Below, piece after piece: positions 43,119-54,492 of a stretch of DNA of 64,000 nucleotides; the first letter of the stretch is position 1; each line of letters opens with the position of its first letter. The notes beneath the pieces are model-generated. The model made no database searches and was not told where the DNA came from. It was given only the letters and a program-made list of their open reading frames with translations. Origin of the DNA: Teratosphaeria epicoccoides (lineage: Eukaryota; Ascomycota; Dothideomycetes; Mycosphaerellales; Teratosphaeriaceae); the NCBI GenBank assembly GCA_021401465.1, contig JADDMT010000046.1, forward strand, positions 124,001 to 188,000, given 5' to 3'. Position numbers and translations under genes: made by a program.

Positions 43119-46100
43119 TTATTTACCAGCGCTATGCCAATGGATTTCAACGCGCCCTTCCAGCTCTTTGATGACCTCGGCGTTCTCTTTTCCACTTTGT
43201 GCCCAATTGATGCTCCTCATCTGCGCTCTCACTTCCGGCTCCACAACCACATACAGCGTCTCCGCCACAGCTATCCTGACTCTCGGGAAGGGGTTGGTCT
43301 TCAGCATACTGACCAGTTTCTTCAAGACTGCTCCCCTGAGACTATCTACCTCTGCGAGGCCTCTGTAGACCTTTACGGCTGAGAGAATTCGAGGGACATC
43401 GGAGCACTTGAAGTGGCTCTTCTGCACCGTGCTTAATAAATTGCGCCATTTGAAATCTGTTTGGCGAGTGGCGAGGCGGTATGGGATGTTTGTGCCAAGC
43501 AGAAAAGAGAGGAGCTCGAGGGCGGCGTGTACAGCGGTGGAGCCTTCGGTCACAAGTCTTGCGAGTAGCAGGATGAAAGTTTTCAGGCGCACGTTGATGA
43601 GCTGATCGGGCAGAGACGCGAGGGTGTCTGCCAGTGCCTCTCGTGAGGCGACGAGGAGTGGTTCGGCAGATATGCCGGAGCAAGAGATCAGGCCGTCCCA
43701 GGTGGCTCTGACCACGTCTGCGTCTTCAATGTTAGACGCGTGGAATGCAGAGAGAGCATTGTCGTGGAAATATTCATAGTTTGACACTGCCGCGATATCA
43801 AGTGTTGGCATATCGTCATGGGAAAGCTGGTGCAGCCGAGCCCGGCACTGCGCAGCTTGGAGACGGACTTTATCCAGTTTCTCCAGGGACAAGCGTGCCA
43901 TGTCTGCTCGTAGCAGTTGCATCGCAACAAGTTCTCCGTCATCGCGACTAGAAGAGATGAGACGGCTCTCGAGCATAGTAGAGGTACAAGCAATAGCCTG
44001 CAGCCGCACGAGTGAGCCGACGTCTCCTCGCTCATCTATCGTGTAGTCACTCAGACCTCGGTGTACTGCTCGACAGATCACGTCTACGATGGCAGTATTC
44101 GCGGCTTTGTCTGAATGAGCTGCAGCACCTCCAATAGCAACCTGCAGAGCACGAAGGCCGATGACACGCCAATCCACGGTCGCCGCATCAGCTGTCGCAG
44201 CCAATCTGTCGATAGCTGTCGCCGCCACTGTGCCAACCAGACCTTCAACGTATGCCAGAGCACCCAGGGCGATGGCGCGTCCAGCGCCCGCTAGCGTGCT
44301 CTTGACGGAATCTTCAGCGACTTTCTTGGCGAGCGCGGGTAGGGCTATGACTCCGAGAGATTGGTCGGCTCGACTTTGAAAAGCAAGTAACGAACGAATC
44401 ATGGATGGTAGTTCGTTGAGGACAGTAACTTCGTGGCGTACGAGGAGACGTTCAACAAGATCCTCGACGGTTGAGAGTTGACCAGCACATGCCACCGCCC
44501 CCCTGTCAGGGGCAAGTCGACCGGCTTCTGCGCGGCAGAAAGCGTCGAGAACTTGGACAGTCGCTGACGGCAATTCTGATCGCAAGACTCGAGGCGAAAA
44601 GTTGCCCAGGAACTGCTCTGATCTTGCGATCAAGTTCCACTGGAGCAGAAGCTGCCACTCGTCTTCGTGAGCCGTGTAGACTGTTCGGGAATGGTGGCCA
44701 TCAGGAATCCTTGCCTTGATCAAGGAAGCCACCGTCAATACCAAAGCATGTATTGTCTCCGCCTCGTGGGGCAAACATTGACTGAGCTGTGCTTGCACCT
44801 TGCTGATGACATGAACGCCATAATCGCGCCTGAACGTCCCCATGCTCAGCCTCGTCAACGACAGAGCAGTTGACTCCCTTGATATCACGTCAGTACTGCC
44901 AATGCCTCTCCATCCGAGCAGGCCGTCGACAAGTGCGTAACAGTAAGTATTGTGCAACGCTGCTGCGGCCTCTGCGACATCGACCAAGCCTCTTCGCCTG
45001 AGACCAACAGCTTGATAGTCAACAGTTTGGACTAGAGAGATGCCTTCGTGGACTTGATTAGGATGTCGGCCCACCAGCTCTTGAAGAGCGGCTGACGAGC
45101 CTCGCCGAACGTTACCTGCTGGGTCCAGGCAGGCTGACAGGATAAGTTGTACAGCCAGAGCCTGGATCACAGAGACTCGTTCATTTATGTTAGCGGACAT
45201 TTGCAGCGCTGCAGTATCGACAGACAGCAGTTCCGCAGTAGTATAACGCCTTGATAACGACCAGATGCCGAAATTAGCGGCGTCCCGCACATTGGTTCCT
45301 ATGCTACTACCTGTTGCTAGGCGCTGCTCGAATTGCAGAGCAGACATTACGACACGGACGATGTCAGGTATCTGTGCAGGCGAGGCTGCACGCTTGAAGA
45401 GAGCATGCCCTAAAGCAAGCGTCAAGCCGTGCCACTTCAATGGGTTTGCGGTCCTGAAGTCCACCGCGCTTCCAGATCGTGGCATGTCTTCCTTAAAGGT
45501 GTCAAGAATTGCTTGTATGACTTCGTGGCCCATCTGAGGCTCCAGTTCCTGGACAACGAGACTAGTTGCTTTGGCTGCTGCGTACCTGACGGAGGTGTCG
45601 CGATCAGCTAGCGAGCGCAGGAGATAGTCAATGACGTCCTCCAGCGCGCCGGCGGTCTGCAGAAAGTCCAGGAGTGGACCTTCTGTCGATGCTGAGCGCA
45701 AGGATAGGATGGCGATATTGCGAAATATCTTCACCATGAGTTTCTTGCCTACAGCGTTGGAAGAAATGGTGGCTCGATCTAGGTTGACTGACAACTGTTC
45801 GCAGGCACCGTATATCCTAGGTATAACGTCGCTGAGTTCAGCGGAGGTCGCAATGCCAGCCAGGAATCGCAAATATGCTAGCCCTGAATATACTGTGGAC
45901 TCGGCCGCTTCGTTGTATGTCTGTACTTGTGACAGTGCGTACTGTGCCAGAGCGTCTGCTAGGCCTGACTTCTGCATGTCAGGTCTGGCTGCAAGGCGGA
46001 CCAAGGCAGCAGCAGCAGCTTCTTGTGCCTTTGTGGATGCAGGCAGACAGTCCAGGCACATCCGAACGCATCTACGACACACAGACGGCAGATTGGGTGG

Positions 46101-46735
46101 CAATTCCAGACCGCTGATGGTGATATCGCTCTCTGCTGTAGAGATAGACGAAAGGTCAAATGGCGTGAGTAGTAGATGAGACAGCCACAGTAGGAGGACA
46201 TAAATCACCTGCCAAGTCTTACCATCGGTAGAGACAGCCACTTCTAGTGCACCCAGGATTGGTTCCAAGTGTTTTGGTTCATTGTTCAGGAAGCCTACAA
46301 TGACCTTGGCTCCTCGCACTTTGCAAAGCGTATAGAGTATCACACAAATTGCCGTCTCCAAATCGACACAGCTTTCTTTGGGCCGCTTTGAATCTAGTTG
46401 AAGGTATTCCAGATATGCTTCCACTACCGGTGGCAATATGGACTTCAGCTTAGCATCGAGCAACTGCGGCTCGCCTTGAAAAGGCTCGATCTGTCGCGCG
46501 CCATCAGCTCAATTCGGCGACTGACAGTGTCGTGGTGTCGTACCAAGCTGACAACGTAATCGAGGTCTCTTTGGCCGACTTGCGTGTGCACTCGGCCGTG
46601 CGAGGCACCTGTCTTTGACGCTCGTCGTAGCAGTCTCGGGAGCGATACATCCACGTCCGACAGCAGAACCGCTGATGCGTTGATGAGTTTGAGATCTTCA
46701 TCGCCCTCCGCTCCTGCCATGTTATCATGGACCAT
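43119..46735 (-). CDS. tubulin-folding cofactor D (TBCD, Alp1/Cin1 family)
   Basis: Exon 1 is 46544-46735 and exon 2 is 43119-46490. The 53-nt intron (GTACGA donor, GCTGAT branch, CGACAG acceptor) joins VVSL to IEPFQGEPQLLD, restoring the family's N-terminal block. The product is 1187 residues, as expected for TBCD. Later hallmarks are VVEAYLEYL, the PFDLSSI segment, HEAT-like repeats throughout (for example DTSVRYAAAKATSLVVQEL) and YCYALVDGLLGWRGIGSTDVI-like text. It binds beta-tubulin and, with cofactors C and E, assembles alpha/beta-tubulin dimers. The N-terminus could start at 46735 or at the second ATG, 46720. It is head to head with POL32. Confidence 0.93.
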
Positions 46736-46887
46736 ACATTGTTCCTCTCTAACGGATTGGTGGTCGTTATGTAGGAGGTCTTTGACCCCGTAACCTTGGT
46801 AGATTGTCCCCGCTTCGCGTTGACAACCCGCCTGAACGCGTCTATCCCCTTTGACGCATCACCATTGACATCGACCAGCATATCTCG
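46736..46887. promoter_or_regulatory. 152-bp divergent promoter, cofactor D / POL32
   Basis: Only 152 bp separate the two start codons on opposite strands, so the core promoters must be compact or shared. Confidence 0.6.
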
Positions 46888-48292
46888 ATGGCGCCAGACG
46901 CAAACGAATGGCTCGCGCTCAACGTACTCAACGAGCAACACCTTGTAAACTATCGCATGCTAAGCCGAGCCCTCAAAACGCATTCGAATCTAGCAAAGCA
47001 GGCGCTGGAGGACTTCCACCGCAAGCAAAATGCCAAGAAGCCTGGGAGCGTGTATGCGACGTACCTGATCACCGGCTCGAGAAAAGTAGCCGCACACGCA
47101 AATGGCGAGCATAGTCAGCGAGATGGAGAGGATCCTGTTATGCAAAGCAGTCCACCACTGCCAAGCAGTTCCATGCCTCAGCCTGAGAACACTCAAGAGC
47201 AATTGGTAATCAAGTCGGTGCTTCTGGCGAAAGAGCAGCATTTGGAGCAGGCGAAGGCGACATTTGAGAACATTACTGGAATACATATCTACAGTCTGCA
47301 AACCAAAGGTCTGGGCGATGTCCAGTCTTTGACAGAGTGCAACCGCAAAGTGGCAGCCGACTACGCCTTTGAGGATCCTTTAGTGGTTTGGAAGCAGTAT
47401 GGAGTGATACAGAATCCGCATGTCAGGAGGAGAACCTTGGGAAGGAGACTAGCTCCGCCCACTGCACTTGTCGCCAAGGATGCAGATGCGAAGATAAACA
47501 ATTTGCCACCAACGACTAAGCCTACGGAATTGGAGGAGCAGGTCTCGAAGGAGTCGCATGAGCCCAAGCAAAGCTCTAGACCAACATCAGGTAAGGAAAC
47601 ACCCGAGCCGCAGAAGAAGCCTGCTGCATTAAAGCGAGAGAACTCGAATCTGTTCAAGTCATTCGCAAAGGGTAAGACCAAGCCAAAGAGCGAGTCACAA
47701 GAGTCTTCGGCAGCTCGGTCACCGGCGCCAGCAGAAGACGAGCCAATGTTGGACTTCTCGGACGAAGGCGACGCAGACGAAGCAGCCGATGATGATGTAG
47801 TTATGGACGCTCCGAAGGAGCTCGGCGGCAAGAGTAGGAAAGATCGTGAGAAGGAGCTGCAAGCGATGATGGAGCAAGAGGATGAAGTCATGGAGGACGC
47901 GACGGACGATGGTGATGCTCAAGACGATGACTTAGGACAGGCAGGCGCGATTGACAAGCCTCAGGAGGTCCAGGAGCCTAAGGAGACGGTAACGACAGAA
48001 GGTGGACGACGCAGAGGCAGGAGGAGAGTGTTGAAAAGAAAGACTGTCAAGGATGAGGATGGGTACCTTGGTGAGTTATTTGTCGCCATCCTGGCTTCTG
48101 CAGCCCGCTTACCAATGCACTCCTGTAGTCACACGAGAAGAAGCCGAATGGGAATCATTCTCGGAAGACGAGCCTGAACCCAAGAAGCCGAAGATGACGG
48201 CAGCTGCTGCTCCTAGCAAGCCGGCGGCTGTTGGCAAGAAAGGAGGTGCCAAAGGACAGGGTAACATCATGAGCTTCTTTGGCAAGAAATGA
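46888..48292 (+). CDS. POL32: DNA polymerase delta subunit Pol32/Cdc27 (POLD3)
   Basis: Exons 46888-48070 and 48129-48292 join across a 58-nt intron (GTGAGT/TGTAG) to give 448 residues. The N-terminal about 170 residues match the Pol32/Cdc27 winged-helix region: LVNYRMLSRALKTHSNLAKQ, ATYLITGS and ITGIHIYSLQ. The rest is disordered, with acidic and lysine-rich stretches. The second exon supplies the end, where QGNIMSFF is a canonical PCNA-binding PIP box (QxxIxxFF) right before the stop. Pol32 connects the catalytic polymerase to PCNA in replication and break-induced repair. Without splicing the frame ends at 48177 and loses the PIP box, so the intron is strongly supported. Confidence 0.94.
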
Positions 48293-48367
48293 GACATCCC
48301 TTTCTTGAAGAACCGTTTGGCGAGATCGATCACGGTAATTTGTTGAAAAGTCCCGGTAAGCCTGCAT

Positions 48368-49118
48368 TTAGATGCTAACCCAATCAAGGGCCGGATGGCT
48401 CGACCACGAGAGTTGTGAATCGCCTGTAAGCTTGGCTCCAACTTCAAGGTCCACCATGCCCAGTATTCTGGTGATCGCGGCCACGTTCGACACCCCAGCG
48501 TAGGCGGAAGTGCCTGGCACTTTGTTAATGTTCCGGCCCTGCTCAAGCGCTTCGATCGTGGGTCTGTCCAGCACTCTGATGGTCGTGCCCATGCTCAGCT
48601 CATTGCCAATTCGGTCGCGTTGTCCCGCTAATTGGAGGCCAATGATTGCTTGACGCCACTCGAATGCGTACTGGTTTAAGCAATTCTCGAGGTTGATGCG
48701 GAGATGTCGGATCATTCGTCGTTCGATGCGAGAAAGGCGTTCTGCTGTCCAATTCTGTAAGTATTCGAACTCCTCATCAGTCTCAGCTTTCCATCGATGT
48801 CGAGAAGTCAGCGACATGCGCGGTCCTGCTCATGTCGGAGGATCATCGTTTGGAGGTATCAGTAGGTCCGGCGTTACTGCAACTCTGGAGCTGGATTCAT
48901 AAGGAAAGGCGCGACTTACGCAACCACATCTTACACAATTTCTCGTGATCGAAAGTGAATCTTGTGTTGCAAACGCGTCGATTGCGGCAGGGCGTGGACG
49001 CGCTGCAGTCGGCGATCGGCAGACTCTTACAACATGGTTGTTGGGTGTTGGTTACATGATGGTGTGTGTCCTGTGTGGAACCAGGAGTGAATGTATGAAG
49101 CTGTGTGACTAAGCTCAA
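48368..49118 (-). CDS. hypothetical protein with Cys-rich N-terminal exon, 5' end unresolved
   Basis: Exon 48368-48825 and an upstream exon ending at 48920 are joined in frame by an intron with perfect GTAAGT donor and GAGCAG acceptor. The upstream exon encodes a cysteine-rich stretch (CCKSLPIADC, PCRNRRVCNTRF, HEKLCKMW), which may bind a metal. The downstream exon encodes about 150 residues with helical, charged sequence (WKAETDEEFEYLQNW, RRMIRHLRINLENCLNQ, AFEWRQAIIGLQLAGQRDRI). The frame upstream is open to 49118 but has no ATG, so another 5' exon is likely. If translation starts at 48817, only the 149-residue helical part is made. I do not recognise the family. Confidence 0.55.
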
Positions 49119-49957
49119 GAGTCAAGCGTGACAAAGAGTGAATGGGTTCAGTCAGCTGCTGCGTTTTATGCGAAAATGAAGTTCGACGGCATGTTATCAT
49201 GACTTATCCTGCGAAACGCTGAGCAGGAGGGACTGAGGCAGTTACTAGGCTCATTGAGGATTGACCGATGGAGAGATTGAATCCGTTGACTGATCGTGAA
49301 TGTGATCGACTGCTGAGAGACATTCGCGCATGCTTCTCAGGACACGATTGAGTGCCATGTGTTTCTGTCGGATTTCTTGGTTGTCAGTATGACTGTGCAT
49401 CGACTCCATCCGGCCACCGGCCTGATTGGTTGATTCAAGGGTACGCTGGCCTAGCAGGGTCGTCGAGAGCCGTACTGTAGAGGTGCCTCGTGCATACTCA
49501 TGCTCGCACTCCCGAGGCGATCAAATGGTCGATATAGATTCTTAGCCTCTCGCTGACGCCTTACCTGGACCGATCATTTCATGCCTGGTACAGGCTCGGG
49601 CGCCGATCAACCTCCTGAGTCGATAGGCAATCTTGTGCCAATGAGAGGCTTGGAGTGTACATTATCGTTACGATAATTGACTTCTCAAACAGAGATGACA
49701 TGAAATTTATTGACACCGCGCTCAATTGATATCTATTTACACCTCTCGTTTACTGCGTGTATGCTCACACTATAGCTGGTTTGCCATATTGCTTCTTACA
49801 GGCGACGGATCTTATGAGGCCATTGCCATTGCTGAGGACTCGCTAGATCTGGTAGTAAAACCTTAAATTCGACCTCTATCCACGGACGTCTTCTTGTCAA
49901 TCGAGGAACTTTTCTACGCGAGCACGTCGACGACTTGCCATCAGCTTCGATGCTGCT
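49119..49957. other. intergenic, no gene supported
   Basis: 839 bp upstream of both flanking genes. The only structure noted is the GATA-type palindrome at 49661-49677. Confidence 0.5.
49661..49677. promoter_or_regulatory. perfect 8-bp inverted repeat with divergent CGATAA sites
   Basis: ATTATCGT and ACGATAAT face each other across a single T. Each arm contains CGATAA, a GATA-factor-type site. It lies about 280 bp upstream of the lysidine synthetase ATG. Binding is inference. Confidence 0.4.
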
Positions 49958-51998
49958 ATGCAGTCAAGTCCTATTCTGAGTGGAACAACAGGATTGAAAG
50001 CACGCTTCATTGAACACTTTGCATCACTATGGCGCAGAAAGGGCCATCCACAGGCGATTGGTGTGTGCTGCTTTCCTTCGTTCGCCACGTGGCATGTGCT
50101 GACCGGAGACAGGACTCGCCGTCAGTGGCGGCGTCGACTCGATGGCTCTAGCAGGCCTCTGCCGTGAATATGTAGAGCGGGGACCTGGACACCCGGAACT
50201 TCACGCGTTCGTAGTGGACCATCAACTGCGAAACTTCAGCCGTGGAGAGGCACTGAATGTCAAGCGTGAGCTGCTCAAGTCAAATATTCAGACTTCGATT
50301 TTGACGCTGGACTGGTCAAACTATGGCGATCCTGCAAAGCTCGAGCACTTGGAGACTGTAGCCCGAAATCTTCGCTACCAAGCCATTGCCAAAGCGTGCA
50401 CTGAACGCTCAATCCGCACGCTGCTTTTGGGTCATCACGCTGACGATCAGGCTGAGACGGTGCTGTCTCGTGTGGTCAATGGCTACCATGGCAGTGGTCT
50501 GCGTGGCATAAAGGTCGAGGCGCTGCTGCCTGTTCCGCCGGATGTGTGCCCACCAGACTATGGTAGCGACATCTCGGAGCCCTTGGACAAGAAATACTCG
50601 CACTTTTCTGTGCCTATTGCAGGCGATGGTGGTATCGCAGCGGTGCGGCCTCTCCTTCCGTTCCGAAAGCAGGAGCTCATAGAGTATTGCACATCGAACA
50701 GACTGTCGTGGTTCGAGGACCACACAAATGCGGACCCGACGTTTACTATGCGAAATGCGCTACGCCATCTACAGAGGCAGGAGAGTCTTCCTCAAGCTCT
50801 GCAGATGCCACGTCTTCTCCAGGTTGCTGAGAAGAGCGCCAATCTGGAAACAGCTCTCGATCAACAAGCTGAAGACCTTTTTAAAGATTTATCGCTCTGT
50901 CTTGATGCTACAATTGGCGAAGTCAGCGTGGAAGGCACGTTATCAGTGCTTGGTGCTCCTGCACTAAACGCCGAAGGATACAGACTTCGGCTATCGTTGA
51001 TGCGGCGGCTTGTCATGCTTGTGACTCCAGAAGCCAATGTTGACTTGAGCGGCATTGCCAACGCTGTGGATGCATTGCATGCGAATTGTGACGACACCGC
51101 GAGCCACGACATCTGTCTCCGGTCGCCTCTTTTTGGTCTACTCAAAATACAGCATCCATTGAGCGACGACGATCTCGGAGCATTGACACAGGACCGTAGC
51201 CCCCGCGCGCTCGATGGCCATCAAGTGGCTGGTGTTCATTTCAGTCACTATTGGGACAGAAAATTGGAGAACTCTTGCCTCAAAATTCGCCGGGCGAACC
51301 CTACACAGGCGGAAATGCCCGAAAGATCTTTGACTTTGACACCACTTGTGCAGCGGGGATCTTATCCTACAGAACCGTCACAAAAAGGATTGTCGGTACC
51401 TCCAGAATCTCCTGCATCATCCAAATGGGAATCCAGATGGCGGCTGTGGGATCATCGGTATTGGATACGCGTTCGCTCAAACATGGATACTGCCGCAGGG
51501 CACAATAAGATTACTGTGTGCTTTCTGACTCCATATCTCTTGAGGGACCTTCGTCGGACGCTCGAGTTACCCCAGCGCCAGCGGCTGAGCCGCCTATTGA
51601 GACAAGCACCAGGAACGACTCGCTTCACACTGCCAGCGATCGTCACGGAGCCACCGTCCCCCAGTGTTGAAAATGGCGCGAATGGTATTGTTGTGGGTGC
51701 ATTGCCTTCAATAGGATGGTGCAGCCCAGATTGGTCACTCAAACCGCGAGCTGGTAGTAAAATGACAGCCTCTCCAACAAGATGGACGTACGAGATCAAG
51801 TTCAAGCACGTGAATGTGCCGGGCAAACAGCACAAGGTCATTCATGCCACCGCGATCGCCGAAAGTCAGATGATGAAGAGGCAGACGATGAAAGAGAAGC
51901 GAAAGCGGCAACGGGACGATGGCAGTGATCTCGACTACGCGACGTATGCAGCAGGCGGGCATGACGATAGATCTGACCGGCCTGGTGATAACGGGTGA
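49958..51998 (+). CDS. tRNA(Ile)-lysidine synthetase, TilS/MesJ-type (probably mitochondrial)
   Basis: Exon 1 is 49958-50060 and exon 2 is 50113-51998, across a 52-nt intron (GTGTGT donor, TGCTGAC branch, GACAG acceptor). The product is 662 residues. The splice restores the PP-loop ATP-pyrophosphatase signature, LAVSGGVDSMALAGL, whose first half precedes the in-frame ATG of the longer exon. Further family motifs are DHQLRNFSRGEA, the LGHHADDQAETVLSR loop, GLRGI, RPLLPFRKQEL and FEDHTNADPTFTMRNALR. TilS converts the wobble cytidine of tRNA-Ile(CAU) to lysidine so that it reads AUA, a reaction expected in mitochondria in fungi. The N-terminus has some basic residues, but an import signal is not obvious. 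The C-terminus is longer than in bacteria. Confidence 0.92.
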
Positions 51999-52723
51999 AG
52001 CTGGCGTCAGATAGATCCTGCATCCACAGATTTGCGACAAACTTATGCCTATCGGCAGACGTTTTCCATCTTACGCCTCGCCGTGCCAGAAGGGGCGTCG
52101 AAACCTCTTGTGGCCCTACCAAGTTCTTCTATACTTAAACACGTTCGACTCAATCCGATACAAATTATCTCGGCTCATCTTCGGACAAGATCGAATGATG
52201 TCTATATATCTAGCGGGTGCTCCCGCGCACTGATACTCCCTTGACGCAGTGGCTTAGCGTGTCGTTCTTATATTCGTCCTGAGGGACCTGTATGAAGTAA
52301 TGCGAAAGTCGCGAGTTCGGTATGTCGGGGCTACATTAATGACAAGAGGATATCTATCACTACTAATGGAAATATCAGAATCTCGCAGGGAGTATGTGCT
52401 TCTGCAACATTCTTTTTTGCTTTTGCTAGCAGGTCGCACGGATTACTCTTAGTTCGGCGACTGCCGGCCGGTATGTCTTGGCCATTGAGAGATCTATGAG
52501 CTTTCTCTCTTATTGAACATTGCGTAGATGTCTGCAGATGCGCAAAGGGGGCAACGCTTGCATTCTCATCTCAAGAAAGAGATATTCTCATCAACATATG
52601 CTGCGCTAAACTCATCGACGCGCAGATCCACACGGATGCTAAGTCGTGCTTTCCCTTCTTGTCCTATCTCTTCCCTTCCAACTTTCCCTGCCATTCGACC
52701 ATCACATCCAAGTCACGACCACG
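51999..52723. other. intergenic, no gene supported
   Basis: A stretch near 52247-52330 has a weak tRNA A-box-like word, but the rest of a cloverleaf does not form. The last part is the leader of the next gene, where an apparent upstream extension of the frame begins with GTG. Confidence 0.45.
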
Positions 52724-53755
52724 ATGTCGAAGCCAAACAAACGCGTGAAACAGCCCTCGGTCAAGACGAAACCGTCTCAACCCGCGATTCCGACCCCGTT
52801 CACGCAAGCTCCAGCAACGCTTGAATCCATTATTGACCAACTTGATCCCAGGCAGGTCTACATCACACATGTCGACCGCCATCCCATTGAGGCGAAGAAG
52901 CAGATCTTTTTTATACCCGTTTTGCTGAATGGTACGATTGCCCTGCTACTACTTTGGCGCATTTACGCCGCTTTGCCCACTTACTGGGCCATCTTCCAGG
53001 CTCTGCTCGGCTACACATCCTCTGCCACTGTCGACCTGGAACGCACCACCCGCAATGAGCAGATCATGGTGCTGCTCAGGCGCACTGGCATGTTCGCAAT
53101 GGACTTCCTTCTCTTCCGCTTCGTTGGACCCTGGCCCCTCACCTTCTTCGCGGAGCAGCCTGCCAACCCAGTCACGTGGAGGTGGAACCTAGGCTTTCAG
53201 AGGGAAGAGGCAGTGGTGAGAGCGAGCAGGAACTGGGGCGCAGACGATCTGATGAAAGGGCTGAAGCAAGGAGAGGAGAATCCGTTCTTTAAGACAAAGA
53301 TTCTGCCGGCTATCGATAGGGAGCATATGAAGAAGACAGGATACCTAATGCAAGACGGGAGCTGGGACTTGGACTTCCAGACCATGCTTGATGCACATAC
53401 AATAGCAAATCAGTCCAAGCTGCGGCTGCGAGATCTGGATAAGAGAGTCCTGGTCTATATGGACGGGGAGGGTTGGCTGTCATGGCAGTGGGAGACAGAC
53501 AATGACGTTGTCGAGGACAGAAGGAAGAAGGTGGTGCGATTCAAGGACAGCTTGACGAAGATGGGCAAGGAGTCACTGTTCTGGCGATGGATGGAGATTG
53601 TAGAGGAGGAACGGGACCGTGACGGAGGTTTTAGCTTCGATGGTCAACAGAAAGTGGCGAAAAGGGTGCAGGCTGCATTCACAAAAGAAGGTGTTGATTT
53701 TGCGGAGCTGGAGAGAAGTGTCGGCGGGCTGGAAGACTTGCCGACCGAGAAGTAA
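52724..53755 (+). CDS. conserved-looking fungal membrane protein, two TM segments, unknown function
   Basis: Single exon, 343 residues from the ATG at 52724. The frame is open 26 codons further up, but only to a GTG. The N-terminus is basic and Pro/Lys-rich. Two hydrophobic segments follow, near residues 68-90 (FFIPVLLNGTIALLLLW) and 122-143 (GMFAMDFLLFRFVGPWPLTF). The hydrophilic C-terminal 200 residues include NWGADDLMKGLKQGEENPFF and RVLVYMDGEGWLSWQWETD, which look folded. No enzyme motif is recognised. It is probably an ER or mitochondrial membrane protein (inference). The clear stop, consistent composition and length support a real gene. Confidence 0.8.
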   Translation: MSKPNKRVKQPSVKTKPSQPAIPTPFTQAPATLESIIDQLDPRQVYITHVDRHPIEAKKQIFFIPVLLNGTIALLLLWRIYAALPTYWAIFQALLGYTSSATVDLERTTRNEQIMVLLRRTGMFAMDFLLFRFVGPWPLTFFAEQPANPVTWRWNLGFQREEAVVRASRNWGADDLMKGLKQGEENPFFKTKILPAIDREHMKKTGYLMQDGSWDLDFQTMLDAHTIANQSKLRLRDLDKRVLVYMDGEGWLSWQWETDNDVVEDRRKKVVRFKDSLTKMGKESLFWRWMEIVEEERDRDGGFSFDGQQKVAKRVQAAFTKEGVDFAELERSVGGLEDLPTEK

Positions 53756-54018
53756 GCCCTGACATATCGTCATGCCACCATCTTGCGTGAAGGATTGCAT
53801 ATCCGTCCTGAAGTGGACGCCTCTGATCGACTCCATTCTGAACCAGCGACTTGTGCGCGAGTACAGATCAAGCCTGCGGACGTGAAAGGTGCCACCATCA
53901 CTTCCTCCCCTCCCTTGCAGACTCTTGCACGGAACTACCTGGCTACCAGTTTCGTCACTCATGAGAAGGCAATGTGCTCGCGGGCCCAGTATGAGATGAG
54001 GTTGGTCAAAGAGCAAAT
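53756..54018. other. intergenic, nothing recognised
   Basis: Downstream of the two-TM protein gene. Short frames only. Confidence 0.4.
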
Positions 54019-54492
54019 TTATACTGACTGGTAAGCTTCCCAACATACGCTGACACTACGCCGGACAGACTCTTCCTTCTGCTTAGCTGACAGGCCCATT
54101 TGGCCTTGGTGAACCTGTAACGGAACAAGGCACTGAAGAGAAATTAACCCTATCCGTCCTTTGCACACAACTTCGAACTCGACAGTCTTACTCTTGCTCT
54201 CTTCTGCATCAGAACCGCTTTTGGTAGCGCAGCTCGGCACATTCGCGCTCTCAGGAACAGTCAACGTTTTGGAACAAGATGCAGAATTCGGTCTGAGCGC
54301 CGAAATGGTCTGATCATCATCAGAATTCTCGCTGCTTGAAGCTGCCTACGATTCGCCGCCACTTGCAGTACTCGCGCCTGCCGGCCCAGATGATGCAAGA
54401 CCTCGACTATGCCCTTCTCGTGCCTCCGAAGGAGAGCTCAACCCAAAGGCCTTCATCACTGCCTGGGCTTTCCAGTGGCACCCAGAATCCAT
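54019..54492 (-). pseudogene. possible broken gene: long open frame with one internal TAG
   Basis: From an ATG at 54492 the frame runs 158 codons, interrupted once by TAG at 54348-54346. Both halves are Ser/Gly/Ala-rich and continue in the same style across the stop (ASGGES, then AASSSENSDDDQ). The second half carries spaced cysteines (NSASCSKTLTVPESANVPSC). The TAG could also be a 3' splice site. No domain is recognised. It may be a decayed gene or chance. Confidence 0.25.

Noticed and set aside
52247..52335. tRNA-like stretch with a TGGCTTAGC A-box word
   Set aside because: No B box matching GGTTCGANNCC and the acceptor stem does not pair, so no cloverleaf forms.
52646..52723. 26-codon hydrophobic N-terminal extension of the two-TM protein gene
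   Set aside because: It starts with GTG and has no ATG in frame. The ATG at 52724 is the supported start.
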